From contig NZ_FOBF01000005.1 of assembly GCF_900109355.1 (NCBI RefSeq), positions 482,519-546,518 of the forward strand: a stretch of 64,000 nt of DNA. The letters run 5' to 3'. Below the pieces are notes generated by a model. It was not told where the DNA came from and made no database searches. It worked only from the letters and a program-made list of their open reading frames with translations. The position numbers and the translations under genes are program-made. Below, piece after piece: positions 8,709 to 17,712 of the stretch. Every line of letters starts with the position of its first letter. Within the stretch, counting starts at the first letter, position 1. The stretch comes from Nonomuraea pusilla (GTDB lineage: Bacteria; Actinomycetota; Actinomycetes; Streptosporangiales; Streptosporangiaceae).

Positions 8709-9578
8709 ATGGAGTTCTGGAAGACCATTCTCGGCCTGACCCGCCGGAAGGTCGTCGCGATCCCGGTGTTCGCGCTCACTCTCGCCCTGGCCGCAGCCGG
8801 CTGGGCCCTGCTTCCCGAACGGTACGTCACCAGCGCCTCCATGGTGCTCGTCACCCCGTCGGGCGGCGGCTCCATCGACAGGACCAAGCCCGTCGCCCAG
8901 ACCAACCCCCTCCTGCAGTTCACCGACGACCTGCGCACCACCGCCAGCATCCTCATCCTGGCCATGAACACCACCGACGTCTTCACCTCGCTCGGCGTCA
9001 CCGAGGACGGCCCCACCGACCTCACGATCGACGACGGGCGCAGCAACCCGCAGCTCCTCGGCGTCGGCACCACGGGGCCGTTCATCTACATGCAGGTCGA
9101 GAGCGACTCGCCGGCCACCGCGTCCAAGGTGCTCGGAGCGGCCGAGGAACGGCTCAAGGAGGAGCTGGAGGACCGCCAGAACGAGCTGAAGGCGCACCCG
9201 ATCACGTTCGTGCAGGTGGAGGACGTCGTACGGCTCCCACCCGAGTCGGACCTGACGGCCAAGCTGCAGGGCGCGGTCGGCGGGGCCCTGCTCGGCCTGC
9301 TGGCCGGCCTGGGCACCGCCTACGCCGTGGAACGCAGAAAGCTCATCCTCACCCCGGAGGCTCCGGAGGCCCCGGCGGCCTCGGCGGCCCCGGCGGTGGC
9401 GCTACCGGAGCCCGCCCGGACCGCGCCCGGCGACGGCAACGACGACGCCGACGGCCAGGGGAACGGCCGGACGCCCGGTGACGCTGACGGCCAAGGGAAC
9501 GGTGTGACGCCGCCCCCGGCGCTCACCGACCTGGACGAGACCGGCCCCATCGACGTCGTCCGCCTCAACGCCCGCTGA
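8709..9578 (+). CDS. Wzz-like polysaccharide chain-length/export protein, copy 1
   Basis: This 289-residue inner-membrane protein of the Wzz/chain-length-determinant type probably sets polysaccharide length or organises export. Residues 1-40 include the first helix (VVAIPVFALTLALAAAGWALL); a central extracytoplasmic domain and a second helix near residue 190 (GAVGGALLGLLAGLGTAYAV) follow. The cytoplasmic tail is Pro/Ala-rich with a repeated DADGQGNG. The ATG at MEFWKTIL was chosen over an in-frame TTG 27 bp upstream because of the G-rich Shine-Dalgarno before it and the matching start in the second copy. It has no kinase domain. Confidence 0.78.
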   Translation: MEFWKTILGLTRRKVVAIPVFALTLALAAAGWALLPERYVTSASMVLVTPSGGGSIDRTKPVAQTNPLLQFTDDLRTTASILILAMNTTDVFTSLGVTEDGPTDLTIDDGRSNPQLLGVGTTGPFIYMQVESDSPATASKVLGAAEERLKEELEDRQNELKAHPITFVQVEDVVRLPPESDLTAKLQGAVGGALLGLLAGLGTAYAVERRKLILTPEAPEAPAASAAPAVALPEPARTAPGDGNDDADGQGNGRTPGDADGQGNGVTPPPALTDLDETGPIDVVRLNAR

Positions 9579-9613
9579 CCCGCCTCCCGCCCCCTCGTCA
9601 CCGGACCGAACGG

Positions 9614-10420
9614 TCAGGTGGTGCGGCGGTTGGCGAGGTCGAGGAGGGCTGGGGGGAGCCAGCGTCTGGCCGTCTGGCGCAGGCTGGACCTCCAGGTCTC
9701 GCCCGGCCGCTGCTTGAACCGGGTGTCGTGCTCGTCGGCCGCCTCCTCGGCGGGCCGGCCGTTGGTGTAGTAGTACAGCGCCATCGACCGCCGGGCCCGG
9801 TCCGGCGGGCAGGCCAGGGGCTCCGGGTGGCCGTGGTTGGCGTCGTCGGTGGTGGCGAAGAGCACGAACCGGTTGAACACCGGCAGGATCCGGTGCTCGC
9901 ACGCCGTCATGTCCCTGTTCCAGAGCTGGAGGTGCCCGCCGTACGAGTCCTCCCAGTCCTTGTTGAGGTAGAGCAGGCCGTTGAGCCGCCTGTCGAGGTT
10001 CAGTCTGCGGTGCCGGTTGAAGTCGACGTGCACCTTCAGGAAGCCGCCCGGCTTGATCTGGTGCAGGCCGCCGCCGTCGTAGTGCGGGTCGGGGACGAGG
10101 TGCTCGATGCCGGTGAGCCGTTCGAGGAAGTCGACGAACACCTGGCCGTTGAACTCCGCGAGCAGGTGCCGCGTGGCGGGCCCCATGCGCTCGGTGTCGG
10201 CGAGCGCGAGCTTGATCTCCCTGGCGTTGTCGAAGCGCTGCCACTCGACGTCGCGGGGTTCGGGGAACTCGGCGAGCACGGGCTCCAGCGCGCTGGGCGG
10301 CAGGAAGTCGTCGATGACCACGTGCCGGAACGGCGTGGCGGCGTTGAAGGTCTCCCGCAGGCTGTCGGCGAGCGGGAGGAGCTGGTCGCGGCGGAAGGCA
10401 AAGCTGCGCACTCTCTGCAT
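9614..10420 (-). CDS. 2-oxoglutarate/Fe(II)-dependent oxygenase
   Basis: This 268-residue protein of the prolyl-4-hydroxylase-like 2OG-Fe(II) superfamily would hydroxylate a sugar or protein using 2-oxoglutarate and oxygen. HVDFN near residue 132 gives the HxD iron ligands, and a distal His is in NHGHPEPL near 210. YYYTNGRP follows and is often seen in bacterial members next to glycosyltransferases. The start at MQRVRSF was picked because the longer frame runs into the divergent promoter of the second Wzz gene. Its place in the glycan cluster suggests it modifies the polymer or a precursor; the substrate is unknown. Confidence 0.78.
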   Translation of the reverse strand: MQRVRSFAFRRDQLLPLADSLRETFNAATPFRHVVIDDFLPPSALEPVLAEFPEPRDVEWQRFDNAREIKLALADTERMGPATRHLLAEFNGQVFVDFLERLTGIEHLVPDPHYDGGGLHQIKPGGFLKVHVDFNRHRRLNLDRRLNGLLYLNKDWEDSYGGHLQLWNRDMTACEHRILPVFNRFVLFATTDDANHGHPEPLACPPDRARRSMALYYYTNGRPAEEAADEHDTRFKQRPGETWRSSLRQTARRWLPPALLDLANRRTT

Positions 10421-10485
10421 TGGTGCTCCCCACCCTGGTTGCCGTCGGAGTGCCCCGCGAGGATCATCGCCCCCCTTCTGTGGCC

Positions 10486-10507
10486 CGTTACAAATATCCC
10501 GGTAACG
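10486..10507. promoter_or_regulatory. CGTTAC/GTAACG inverted repeat
   Basis: The 6-bp arms CGTTAC and GTAACG are separated by 10 bp, centred in the divergent region between the oxygenase and the second Wzz-like gene. It shares the GTAAC core with sites in neighbouring intergenic regions. Confidence 0.3.
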
Positions 10508-10568
10508 CCGAGTACCTGGTGGTCCGATGCTCTTGGGGAGGCACGAATTCGCTGAGGAAGGACGTGTC

Positions 10569-11300
10569 TTGGACTTCTGGGGGACCGTCCGCGTCGTCTT
10601 CCGCCGCTGGTACGTCACGATTCCCGCGTTCCTGCTCGCCCTCGGCGTCTCGTTCGCGGTGTACCTGAGGATCCCCGCGATGTACCAGTCGAACGCCGTG
10701 CTCGTGCTGACCATCCCGGTGACGGGCGGGAGCGTTCCCGTCGACCCCGCCTACCCGAACCCCCGTACGAACCCGCTGCTGAACTACGACGGCGCGCTCA
10801 ACGTGTCGGCGTCGATCCTGCTCCAGACGCTCAGCGCGCCGGAGACGGCGGCGCAGCTCGGGGCCCCGCCCGGCGGCCTGACGACGTACACGGTCAACAA
10901 CGGCAGCTCCAACCCCGAGCTGCTGGCCAGCGGCCCGTTCGTGATCATCGAGGCGAAGAGCCCGTCGCCCGTCGCCGCGCGCGAGCTGGTCACGAAGATC
11001 GTGGCACGGGCGAAGCAGGAGCTGGCCGCGCGGCAGCGGCTGCTGCAGGCGCCGCCGAGTACGTACATCAGGCTGACGGAGATGGTGCCGCCGACCAGCC
11101 CGCAGGAGCAGCGCGGGGGCAAGAGCCGCACCGCGGCGGCCGTGCTGGTGCTCGGCCTGTTCTGCAGCCTGACGGCCGGGTTCGCCGCCGAGAGCGTGGC
11201 GGCGGCGCTGCGCCGAAGGCGCGAGGGGACCGTTCCACCCGACCCCCTGCCACCGGGCGCTCCGCCTGGCCGGGACGAGCCGCTGGCGCTGCGGCGATGA
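10569..11300 (+). CDS. Wzz-like polysaccharide chain-length/export protein, copy 2
   Basis: This is a paralogue of the protein encoded at 8709, 243 residues long from a TTG start. TTG at 10569 was chosen because AGGAAGGA lies 8 bp upstream and the resulting start (M)DFWGTVRVVFRR lines up with MEFWKTILGLTRR of copy 1. A first helix (VTIPAFLLALGVSFAVYL), a shared block (TNPLLNYDGALNVSASILLQTL against TNPLLQFTDDLRTTASILIL) and a second helix near residue 200 follow. The stop overlaps the next gene by ATGA, so it is coupled to the ligase/polymerase gene. Confidence 0.78.
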   Translation: MDFWGTVRVVFRRWYVTIPAFLLALGVSFAVYLRIPAMYQSNAVLVLTIPVTGGSVPVDPAYPNPRTNPLLNYDGALNVSASILLQTLSAPETAAQLGAPPGGLTTYTVNNGSSNPELLASGPFVIIEAKSPSPVAARELVTKIVARAKQELAARQRLLQAPPSTYIRLTEMVPPTSPQEQRGGKSRTAAAVLVLGLFCSLTAGFAAESVAAALRRRREGTVPPDPLPPGAPPGRDEPLALRR

Positions 11301-12748
11301 CGGTCACGCCCCAGGCCGAGCCTCAGTCCGAGCCCCAGGCGCCGCCGCGGGCGGCCTTCCAGGCGGCCCCGCGCAGGGCGACGCGGCCGCACCGCGCCGA
11401 CGGCGCCACCGTGGCCGTCGTGTTCGTGGTGATCCTGATGATCGTCCCGGCGCGGCTGGTCTTCCGCGGGCTGTCGTTCGCGATCACGCCGGCCGAGGCC
11501 GTCGGACTGTTCGCCATGGTGTGGTGGCTGTGCGCGCACTTCACCGACACGCTCGGCGCCGCCAAGGGCCGCACCCTCGTCCGCACCGCCGTCTTCGTGT
11601 ACGCCGCCTCGCTGCTCGCCACGTACGCGTACGCGACGGCCGGCTACCTGCCGAGGGACGAGCTGGACCTCGCCGACCACCTGGCCGTGACCGCCACCTC
11701 CATGATCGGCGTGGTGCTGCTCGTGGTCGACGGCGTGCGCGGCAGGGACCGGCTGGACCTGGTGCTGAAGAGCGTCGCGGTGATGGGCGCCGTGCTGGGC
11801 GTGATCGGCGCGGTGCAGTTCCTGGTCAGGTTCGACCCGACCGCGTACATGGTGCTGCCGGGCCTGCGCTACACGCAGCAGGAGCTGTTCATCCTGGAGC
11901 GCAACGGCCTCAGCAGGGTGGCCGCCACGACGGGCCACCCGATCGAGTTCGCGGTGGTGTGCGCGATGATCCTGCCGATCGCACTGCACTTCGCCTTCCG
12001 CGCCAGGGAGCAGGGCCGGCCGTCGCTGCGCTGGTGGGTGTGCGCGGCGCTGATCGCGTCGGGGATGGTCTTCTCGGTGTCGCGTTCGGCCTTCGTCGGC
12101 CTGGCGGGGGCCGCGGCGGTGCTGCTGGTGGGCTGGCCCCGGGTGCGGCGGCTGCTGGCCGCGGGCGCGATGCTGCTGTTCCTGGCGGCGGTGAAGGTGG
12201 CGGTGCCGGGCGTGCTCGGCGCCATCGTGAACCTGTTCACGACGATCTCGACCGACTCCAGCCTGCGCTGGCGGACGATGGACTACGCCACCGCCGCCAC
12301 CGAGATCGCCAGGCACCCGTGGCTGGGCCGCGGCCTGGGCACCTGGTACGCCCCCAAGTACCTCGTCTTCGACAACCAGTACATCCTGACGGCCGTCGAG
12401 ACGGGGCTGATCGGCCTGGCGGCGTTCGTGGGCCTGTTCGCGGCGGGGATCTGGTCGGCGCTGCGGGCGAGGCGGCTCGCGGCGGGCCCGGTGGACCGCG
12501 ACCTCGGGCTGACGCTCGCGGCCTGCCTGGTGGTGCCGCTGATCGGGTCGGCGACGTTCGACCTGCGCTCGTACGCGGTGGTGACGGGGCTGTCGTTCCT
12601 GCTGGTGGGCGCGGCGGGGGCGCTCCTCAGGGAGGCGCGCCCCGGGGAGGCGCGCCCGGGGGAGGCGCGTCACAGGGAGGCGCGTCTCAGGCGCCGAGAC
12701 GGCGGCGCAGGTCCTTCCACGAGCCCGCCGACAGGTCACGCCCGCTGA
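11297..12748 (+). CDS. O-antigen ligase/Wzy-like polymerase family membrane protein
   Basis: This 483-residue protein has about eleven transmembrane helices and is of the O-antigen ligase/polymerase family. It probably joins repeat units or transfers glycan to an acceptor outside the membrane. A large periplasmic-type loop carries SSLRWRTMDYATAATEIARHPWLGRGLGTW near residue 320, the family hallmark. The last 50 or so residues are a repetitive Arg/Glu-rich tail (REARPGEARPGEARHREARL) that overlaps the 3' end of the convergent epimerase gene by 62 bp, so the tail may have been gained by repeat expansion. Confidence 0.82.
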   Translation: MTVTPQAEPQSEPQAPPRAAFQAAPRRATRPHRADGATVAVVFVVILMIVPARLVFRGLSFAITPAEAVGLFAMVWWLCAHFTDTLGAAKGRTLVRTAVFVYAASLLATYAYATAGYLPRDELDLADHLAVTATSMIGVVLLVVDGVRGRDRLDLVLKSVAVMGAVLGVIGAVQFLVRFDPTAYMVLPGLRYTQQELFILERNGLSRVAATTGHPIEFAVVCAMILPIALHFAFRAREQGRPSLRWWVCAALIASGMVFSVSRSAFVGLAGAAAVLLVGWPRVRRLLAAGAMLLFLAAVKVAVPGVLGAIVNLFTTISTDSSLRWRTMDYATAATEIARHPWLGRGLGTWYAPKYLVFDNQYILTAVETGLIGLAAFVGLFAAGIWSALRARRLAAGPVDRDLGLTLAACLVVPLIGSATFDLRSYAVVTGLSFLLVGAAGALLREARPGEARPGEARHREARLRRRDGGAGPSTSPPTGHAR

Positions 12749-13235
12749 TCGCGGTGACGGGCAGCGGCCAGGCGATGGCGAGGTCGGGGTCGTCGTAGCG
12801 GACGGAGACGTCCTCGGCCGGGTCGTGCTCCCTGTCGATGCGGTAGCAGACGTCGGCCTGCCCGGTCAGCGCCTGGTAGCCGTGGAGCAGGCCGGGCGGG
12901 ACGTACAGGTGGGCGAACGCCTCGTCGTCGAGGACGACGCTCATGGCCTGCCCGAAGGTGGGCGAGCCGGGCCTGGCGTCGACGAGCACGTCGTGGACGG
13001 CGCCGCGGGCGCACCTGACGAGCTTCGCCTCGCCGCGTCCTGAGCGCCCGTGCAGCGCCCTGACGGTGCCGAGGCGGGAGCGCGACTGGCTGTCCTGGAT
13101 GAAGGCGGCGGGGTCGAGGCCGTGGGCGGCGGCCACGGCCGCGTCGAACGTGCGCGTGAACAGGCCCCTGTCGTCGTGGTGCGGCGTGGGGTGGAAGATC
13201 AGGACCCCGTCGAGCGTGCCTCGTTCCACTCTCAT
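12687..13235 (-). CDS. dTDP-4-dehydrorhamnose 3,5-epimerase-like protein
   Basis: This 182-residue RmlC-type cupin epimerises a nucleotide-linked 4-keto sugar. It has family features in order: HHDDRGLFTRTF near residue 17, SRLGTVRALHGR with the catalytic-type His near 60, VHDVLVDARPGSPTFGQ, and YVPPGLLHGYQAL near 115. The start MRVERGTL is the family-like one; 18 more codons are open upstream but run towards the WecG promoter. No rmlA, rmlB or rmlD is in the window, so it may act on a sugar made elsewhere. Confidence 0.85.
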   Translation of the reverse strand: MRVERGTLDGVLIFHPTPHHDDRGLFTRTFDAAVAAAHGLDPAAFIQDSQSRSRLGTVRALHGRSGRGEAKLVRCARGAVHDVLVDARPGSPTFGQAMSVVLDDEAFAHLYVPPGLLHGYQALTGQADVCYRIDREHDPAEDVSVRYDDPDLAIAWPLPVTAISGRDLSAGSWKDLRRRLGA

Positions 13236-13280
13236 GCCGCCATGGTCGCGGATCGTCGCCGCGCCCGGCCAGGCCCAGCG

Positions 13281-13286
13281 GTAACG
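13281..13286. promoter_or_regulatory. GTAACG motif in the epimerase/WecG divergent region
   Basis: GTAACGCAATTT sits in the 90-bp region between the divergent RmlC-like and WecG-like genes, sharing the GTAAC core found upstream of both Wzz-like genes. Confidence 0.2.
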
Positions 13287-13325
13287 CAATTTCCGCCCAT
13301 ATCGATTATCAGGCGAAAGGTCGGG

Positions 13326-14303
13326 ATGACTGGGGGCTCGGCCAGGAAAAGGAGCGAGGACATTCCGGCGGATCCCTTCCTGACGGCGCCCGGCGCATCG
13401 GAACCTGACGCATCAGGACCCGGCGCATCAGGGCCGGGCGCATCAGGGCCGGGTGCATCAGGGCCGGGTGCATCAGGACCCGGCGCACCGTCGCGGGTGC
13501 GCGTGGGCGCGATCGAGGTCATGGCCGTCACCGAGGCGGCCGTCGCCGAGCAGGTCGCCCTCGGCTGGTCGCGTGGCGAGGGAGGCGCGATCGTCACCGC
13601 CAACGTGGACATCGTCAGGGCCGCCACCCGCGACCCCGCGCTCGCCGCCCTCGTCGCCCGCTTCGAGCTGGTCGTCGCCGACGGCATGCCGGTGGTGTGG
13701 GCGGGACGCCTGGCCGGCGTCCGGTTGCCCGAGCGGGTGACCGGCGCGTCGCTCGTCCACACCCTGGCGCGGCGCGCCGCCCGCGACGGGCGCTCCGTCT
13801 ACCTCCTGGGCGGCGAGCCGGGCGTGCCCGAGGCCGCCGCGCGGGCGCTCGCCGGCCGGTTCCCGGGGCTGCGGGTCGCGGGCACGCACGCGCCGCCGTT
13901 CGGTTTCGACGCCGACCGGGACGGGCGGCGCGAGGCCGTGCGCCGCGTCGCCGAGGCCCGTCCCGACCTGGTGCTCGTCGGTCTCGGCTTCCCCAAGCAG
14001 GAACGGCTCATCGAGGACCTGCGCGCCGCGCACCCCCGCGCCTGGTACCTGGGCTGCGGCGCCGGCATCGCGATGGCGGCAGGGCGGTTCCGCCGCGCCC
14101 CCGCCGCCCTGCAGCGCGTGGGCGGCGAGTGGCTGCACAGGCTCGTGCTGGAACCGCGCCGCCTGGCCCGCCGCTACCTGCGCGACGACGCCCCCTTCGC
14201 CGTCGCGCTGCTCGCCCGCGCGCTCCTCGCCCGTGCTCTTCTCGTCCGTTCCCGCGTCACCCGCGCGCTCCTCGTGAGGGCAGGCCGCGACCGTCGATCC
14301 TGA
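13326..14303 (+). CDS. WecG/TagA/CpsF family glycosyltransferase
   Basis: This 325-residue GT26 enzyme probably adds the second sugar to a lipid-linked precursor at the inner face of the membrane. Conserved blocks are ANVDIVRAA, ELVVADGMPVVWAGRLAG, VYLLGGEPGV near residue 160 and PDLVLVGLGFPKQERLI near 220; the GAGI(A)MAAG block follows. The N-terminal 55 residues are extra and contain six ASGPG-like pentapeptides from a 15-bp tandem repeat. The C-terminus ends in Leu/Ala/Arg-rich repeats (ALLARALLARALLVRS). It leads the run of three plus-strand genes to 17,712. Confidence 0.87.
   Translation: MTGGSARKRSEDIPADPFLTAPGASEPDASGPGASGPGASGPGASGPGASGPGAPSRVRVGAIEVMAVTEAAVAEQVALGWSRGEGGAIVTANVDIVRAATRDPALAALVARFELVVADGMPVVWAGRLAGVRLPERVTGASLVHTLARRAARDGRSVYLLGGEPGVPEAAARALAGRFPGLRVAGTHAPPFGFDADRDGRREAVRRVAEARPDLVLVGLGFPKQERLIEDLRAAHPRAWYLGCGAGIAMAAGRFRRAPAALQRVGGEWLHRLVLEPRRLARRYLRDDAPFAVALLARALLARALLVRSRVTRALLVRAGRDRRS
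13395..13484. repeat. Six 15-bp tandem repeats in the WecG-like gene
   Basis: Six units of GCATCAGGGCCGGGC and close variants, in phase with the reading frame, encode (D/P)(A)SGPG pentapeptides ahead of the catalytic domain. Copies three to five are nearly identical, so the expansion is recent or still active. Confidence 0.85.
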
Positions 14304-14317
14304 GAGGCCACGACCGC

Positions 14318-16369
14318 ATGCTCGCGATAGTGATCGTCACGTACTTCAGCGAACGGGTGATCGGCGACTGCCTGCGCTCGCTGCCCAGGGCGGGCGCGGG
14401 CGGCGCCCGCGTGATCGTGGTGGACAACGGTTCCGCCGACGCGACGCTCGCCCGCGCCCGCGAGGCCATGCCGGACGTCGAGGTGGTCGCGACGGGACGC
14501 AACGCCGGGTTCGCGGCGGGCGTGAACGCGGGCGTGGCCGCCGCGCCCGGCTGCGACGTCCTCGTGCTCAACCCGGACGTCAGGCTGGCCCCCGGCGCGA
14601 TCGCCGCGCTGCGCGCCGCCCTGGACGTGCCCGGCACGGGGGTCGCCGTGCCCCGCCTGACCGGCGAGGACGGCACGACCCACCTCTCGCTGCGGCGGCG
14701 GCCCACCGTGCTGCGGGCGCTCGGCGAGGCGCTGCTCGGCGGCCACCGGGCCGGACGGCACGCCCCGCTCGGCGAGCTGGTCGTCGCGCCGGAGTCGTAC
14801 GCCAGGCCGGGCACGGCCGCGTGGGCCACGGGCGCCGCCTGGCTGGTCTCCCGCCGCTGCCTCGACGCGACGGGCCCCCTCGACGAGCGCTACTTCCTGT
14901 ACTCGGAGGAGACCGAGTACCTGCTGCGGGCCGGCGACCTCGGCTTCGAGGTCCGCTACACGCCGGACGCGGTCGCCGTCCACCTGGGGGGCGAGCAGGA
15001 GACGTCCAGCGGGCTGTGGGCGCTGTCGGCGGCGAACCGGGTCAGGCTGCACAGGGAGCGCCACGGCCGGGCGCGGGCCCTGGCGATGAGGCTGGCCGTC
15101 ACGCTCAACGAGGCGCTGCGGGCCGCCGCCAGGGGCCGCGCGGGCGGTGCCCGCCACCGGGCCGCGCTGCGGGCGCTGTGGCCGCCGCGGCGCTGGCCGG
15201 CGAGACCTCCCGGCACGCCGGAGCCGCCGGGTTACGTGTGCTTCTCCGCGCAGGACTGGTGGTACCACAACCGGGCGCACTCGGACTTCCAGCTCATGCG
15301 CTCGATCGCCGCCCACCGCAGGGTGCTGGTCGTCAACAGCATCGGCATGCGCATGCCGACGCCCGGCAGGTCCACGCAGGTCGCCCGGCGCATCCTGCGC
15401 AAGCTGGGCAGCGTCGCCAGGTTCCTGCGCGAGCCGCAGCCCGGCTTCCACGTCATGTCGCCGCTGCCGCTGCCGTTCTACGGCTCGCCGCTGCTCCGCC
15501 GCGCCGGCGCCGCCCTGGTACGGGCCCAGGTCAGGGCCGTGTGCCTGGCGCTCGGCCTGCGCCGCCCGGTGTTCGTGGTGACCATCCCCACCGCCTGGGA
15601 CGTCGTCCGCCCCCTGGCCAGGCGGTCGCTGGTGTTCAACCGCTCCGACCGGCACTCGGCCTTCCCCGAGTCCGACCGGGCCACGATCGAGGCGCTGGAG
15701 CGCGGGCTGCTGCGCGGCGCCGACCGCGTCGTGTACGTCAGCAGGGCCCTGATGGAGGAGGAGCGCCCGCTCACCGGCGGCCGGGCCCACTTCCTCGACC
15801 ACGGCGTGGACCTGGAGCACTTCACCCGCACCTCGGACCTGCCCGCCGACCTCGCCGCGATCCCTGGGCCGCGCGTCGGCTTCTTCGGCGCGCTCGACGA
15901 CTTCGTCGTGGACTTCGACCTGCTCGAACAGCTCGCCGCCGCCCTGCCGGACGTGTCGCTGGTGCTCATCGGCGACGCCACCGCGCCGATGGACCGGCTC
16001 ACGAAGTACCCGAACGTCCACTGGCTGGGCTTCCGCCCGTACGAGCGCATCCCCGCGTACGGGTCGGGCTTCGACGTGGCGATCATGCCGTGGCTGGACA
16101 ACCCCTGGATCCGGCACTCGAACCCGATCAAGCTCAAGGAGTACCTGGCCCTGGGGCTTCCCGTCGTCAGCACGGACTTCGCCGAGCTGGCCGCCTACAC
16201 CGGCCGGGTGATCCGGGCGCCGTCCCCCGCCCGGTTCGTCGCGGCCGTCAGGGTCACGCTGGAGACGGGCGGGCCGAGACCAGCGGAGGAGCTGCGCGCG
16301 TCCGTGCTGGACGCGTCCTGGTCGTCGCGGGCGGCCGAGCTCATGGCCTTGGCGGAGGGGGAGGGCTGA
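14318..16369 (+). CDS. Two-domain glycosyltransferase (GT2 fused to GT4-like)
   Basis: This 683-residue protein is built from two transferases. Residues 1-285 are GT2 rhamnosyltransferase-like: MLAIVIVTYFSERVIGDCL, VVDNGSADATLARA, FAAGVNAGV, VLNPDVRL and the late DERYFLYSEETEYLLRA. Residues about 305-680 are a GT4-like transferase with FNRSDRHSAFPESD, RVVYVSRALMEEE, DHGVDLEHFTR and the sugar-nucleotide site IKLKEYLALGLPVVSTDF. TGAGAGGC precedes the ATG. The stop overlaps the next start. One chain could add two successive sugars; donor and acceptor are unknown. Confidence 0.87.
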   Translation: MLAIVIVTYFSERVIGDCLRSLPRAGAGGARVIVVDNGSADATLARAREAMPDVEVVATGRNAGFAAGVNAGVAAAPGCDVLVLNPDVRLAPGAIAALRAALDVPGTGVAVPRLTGEDGTTHLSLRRRPTVLRALGEALLGGHRAGRHAPLGELVVAPESYARPGTAAWATGAAWLVSRRCLDATGPLDERYFLYSEETEYLLRAGDLGFEVRYTPDAVAVHLGGEQETSSGLWALSAANRVRLHRERHGRARALAMRLAVTLNEALRAAARGRAGGARHRAALRALWPPRRWPARPPGTPEPPGYVCFSAQDWWYHNRAHSDFQLMRSIAAHRRVLVVNSIGMRMPTPGRSTQVARRILRKLGSVARFLREPQPGFHVMSPLPLPFYGSPLLRRAGAALVRAQVRAVCLALGLRRPVFVVTIPTAWDVVRPLARRSLVFNRSDRHSAFPESDRATIEALERGLLRGADRVVYVSRALMEEERPLTGGRAHFLDHGVDLEHFTRTSDLPADLAAIPGPRVGFFGALDDFVVDFDLLEQLAAALPDVSLVLIGDATAPMDRLTKYPNVHWLGFRPYERIPAYGSGFDVAIMPWLDNPWIRHSNPIKLKEYLALGLPVVSTDFAELAAYTGRVIRAPSPARFVAAVRVTLETGGPRPAEELRASVLDASWSSRAAELMALAEGEG

Positions 16370-17712
16370 TGCGGGCGACGCGCCCGGTGCTGGCCGTGGC
16401 CGGCCTGCTCGCCGCGGGGATCCTGGCGTGGTCGGCGCTCGGCACGCCGCCGGGCGAGTCGCCTGCCGCGCCGCGGACGTCCCCCTCCTCGTCGCGCGGG
16501 GACGGGCCCGCCCCCGCCTCCGGTCTGCCCCGCGTCCCCTGGGAGGGCGGCCCCGCCTACTACGCGCGCTTCCCCGCGACGGCCGCCGCCGGCTGGTCCG
16601 ACCCGTCGTTCTTCCCCGTCGGCGTCTGGTACGAGTCCGTGACCGGCCAGGGCGACGTGGACAAGGACAAGGAGGCGGGCGTCAACACCTACGTGGAGCT
16701 GACCGACACCAGCGACCTCGCGCTGATCAGGCGGAACGGCATGTTCGCGATCCCGAGCAGGCCCCTTCCGGGCCACGGCGCCGAGACGGTCGCCTGGCTC
16801 ATCACCGACGAGGCCGACATGTGGGCAGGGCCCGGCGACGACGGCTGGACCGGCAGGTTCCCCGGCGAGGGCCCGCTGTGCGTCCCCGACGACCCGCACA
16901 AGGAGCGCTGCGGCTACACGGTGATGAGGACGCTGAAGGACCGCCTGCCGAAGGGCGACGGCCGCCCGCACTACGCCAACTACGGCAAGGGCGTCATGAT
17001 CTGGCAGAACGACCGGCAGGCCGGCAGGTTCGTCAACGACTACACCGACCTCGTCTCGCTCGACGTCTACTGGTACACCAGCCTCTACGCCTGCCAGGAC
17101 GCGCAGAGCTGGCTCAGGATCCCGGCCGCGCAGTGCCGCAGGGCGGCCAACTACGGCATGATCATCGACCGGTTGCGCAAGCTCGACGCCGCCGACGGCA
17201 GGAGGCAGCCCGTCTACGCGTTCGTCGAGGTCGGCCGGCCCGCCGCCGAGGACACCCGCGCCATCGAGGCGGCCGAGCTCAAGGGCGCCGTCATGAACTC
17301 CCTCATCCACGAGGCGAGGGGCGTCGTCTACTTCAACCACAGCTTCGGCGGGCCGTGCCAGAGCCAGCACGTCCTGCGCGACTCCTGCGGCGCGCGCACC
17401 AGGCCCGCCGTCATCGAGGTCAACCGGCAGATCAGGCAGCTCGCCCCGGTGCTCAACACCCAGTCGCTCGTCCACGACTTCGGCCAGGGCCTCGACACGA
17501 TGCTGAAGGAGTACAAGGGCTCCCTCTACGTGTTCGCGATGACCGGCGCGGGGACCACGCCCGGCGCGCGCACCTTCACCCTGCCGCGCGGCCTCGCCGT
17601 CCGGGACGTGGAGGTGCTCTTCGAGAACCGGCGGGTGCCCGTCTCGGGCGGCGCGTTCACCGACTCCTTCGCCCAGGAGTACTCCTACCACATCTACAAG
17701 ATCACGCCCTGA
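16369..17712 (+). CDS. Secreted or membrane-anchored glycosidase-like protein, function unknown
   Basis: This 447-residue protein has an N-terminal signal/anchor (RPVLAVAGLLAAGILAWSALG) and a Pro/Ser-rich linker. The body reads like a TIM-barrel glycoside hydrolase: FFPVGVWYESVTGQ near residue 83, GVNTYVELTDTSDLALIRRNGM, LVSLDVYWYTSLY near 228 and a C-terminal beta domain (MTGAGTTPGARTFTLPRG). It overlaps the upstream glycosyltransferase by 1 bp. A role in trimming or processing the exported glycan is inferred from position. I do not recognise a precise family and have not assigned catalytic residues. Confidence 0.62.
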   Translation: MRATRPVLAVAGLLAAGILAWSALGTPPGESPAAPRTSPSSSRGDGPAPASGLPRVPWEGGPAYYARFPATAAAGWSDPSFFPVGVWYESVTGQGDVDKDKEAGVNTYVELTDTSDLALIRRNGMFAIPSRPLPGHGAETVAWLITDEADMWAGPGDDGWTGRFPGEGPLCVPDDPHKERCGYTVMRTLKDRLPKGDGRPHYANYGKGVMIWQNDRQAGRFVNDYTDLVSLDVYWYTSLYACQDAQSWLRIPAAQCRRAANYGMIIDRLRKLDAADGRRQPVYAFVEVGRPAAEDTRAIEAAELKGAVMNSLIHEARGVVYFNHSFGGPCQSQHVLRDSCGARTRPAVIEVNRQIRQLAPVLNTQSLVHDFGQGLDTMLKEYKGSLYVFAMTGAGTTPGARTFTLPRGLAVRDVEVLFENRRVPVSGGAFTDSFAQEYSYHIYKITP

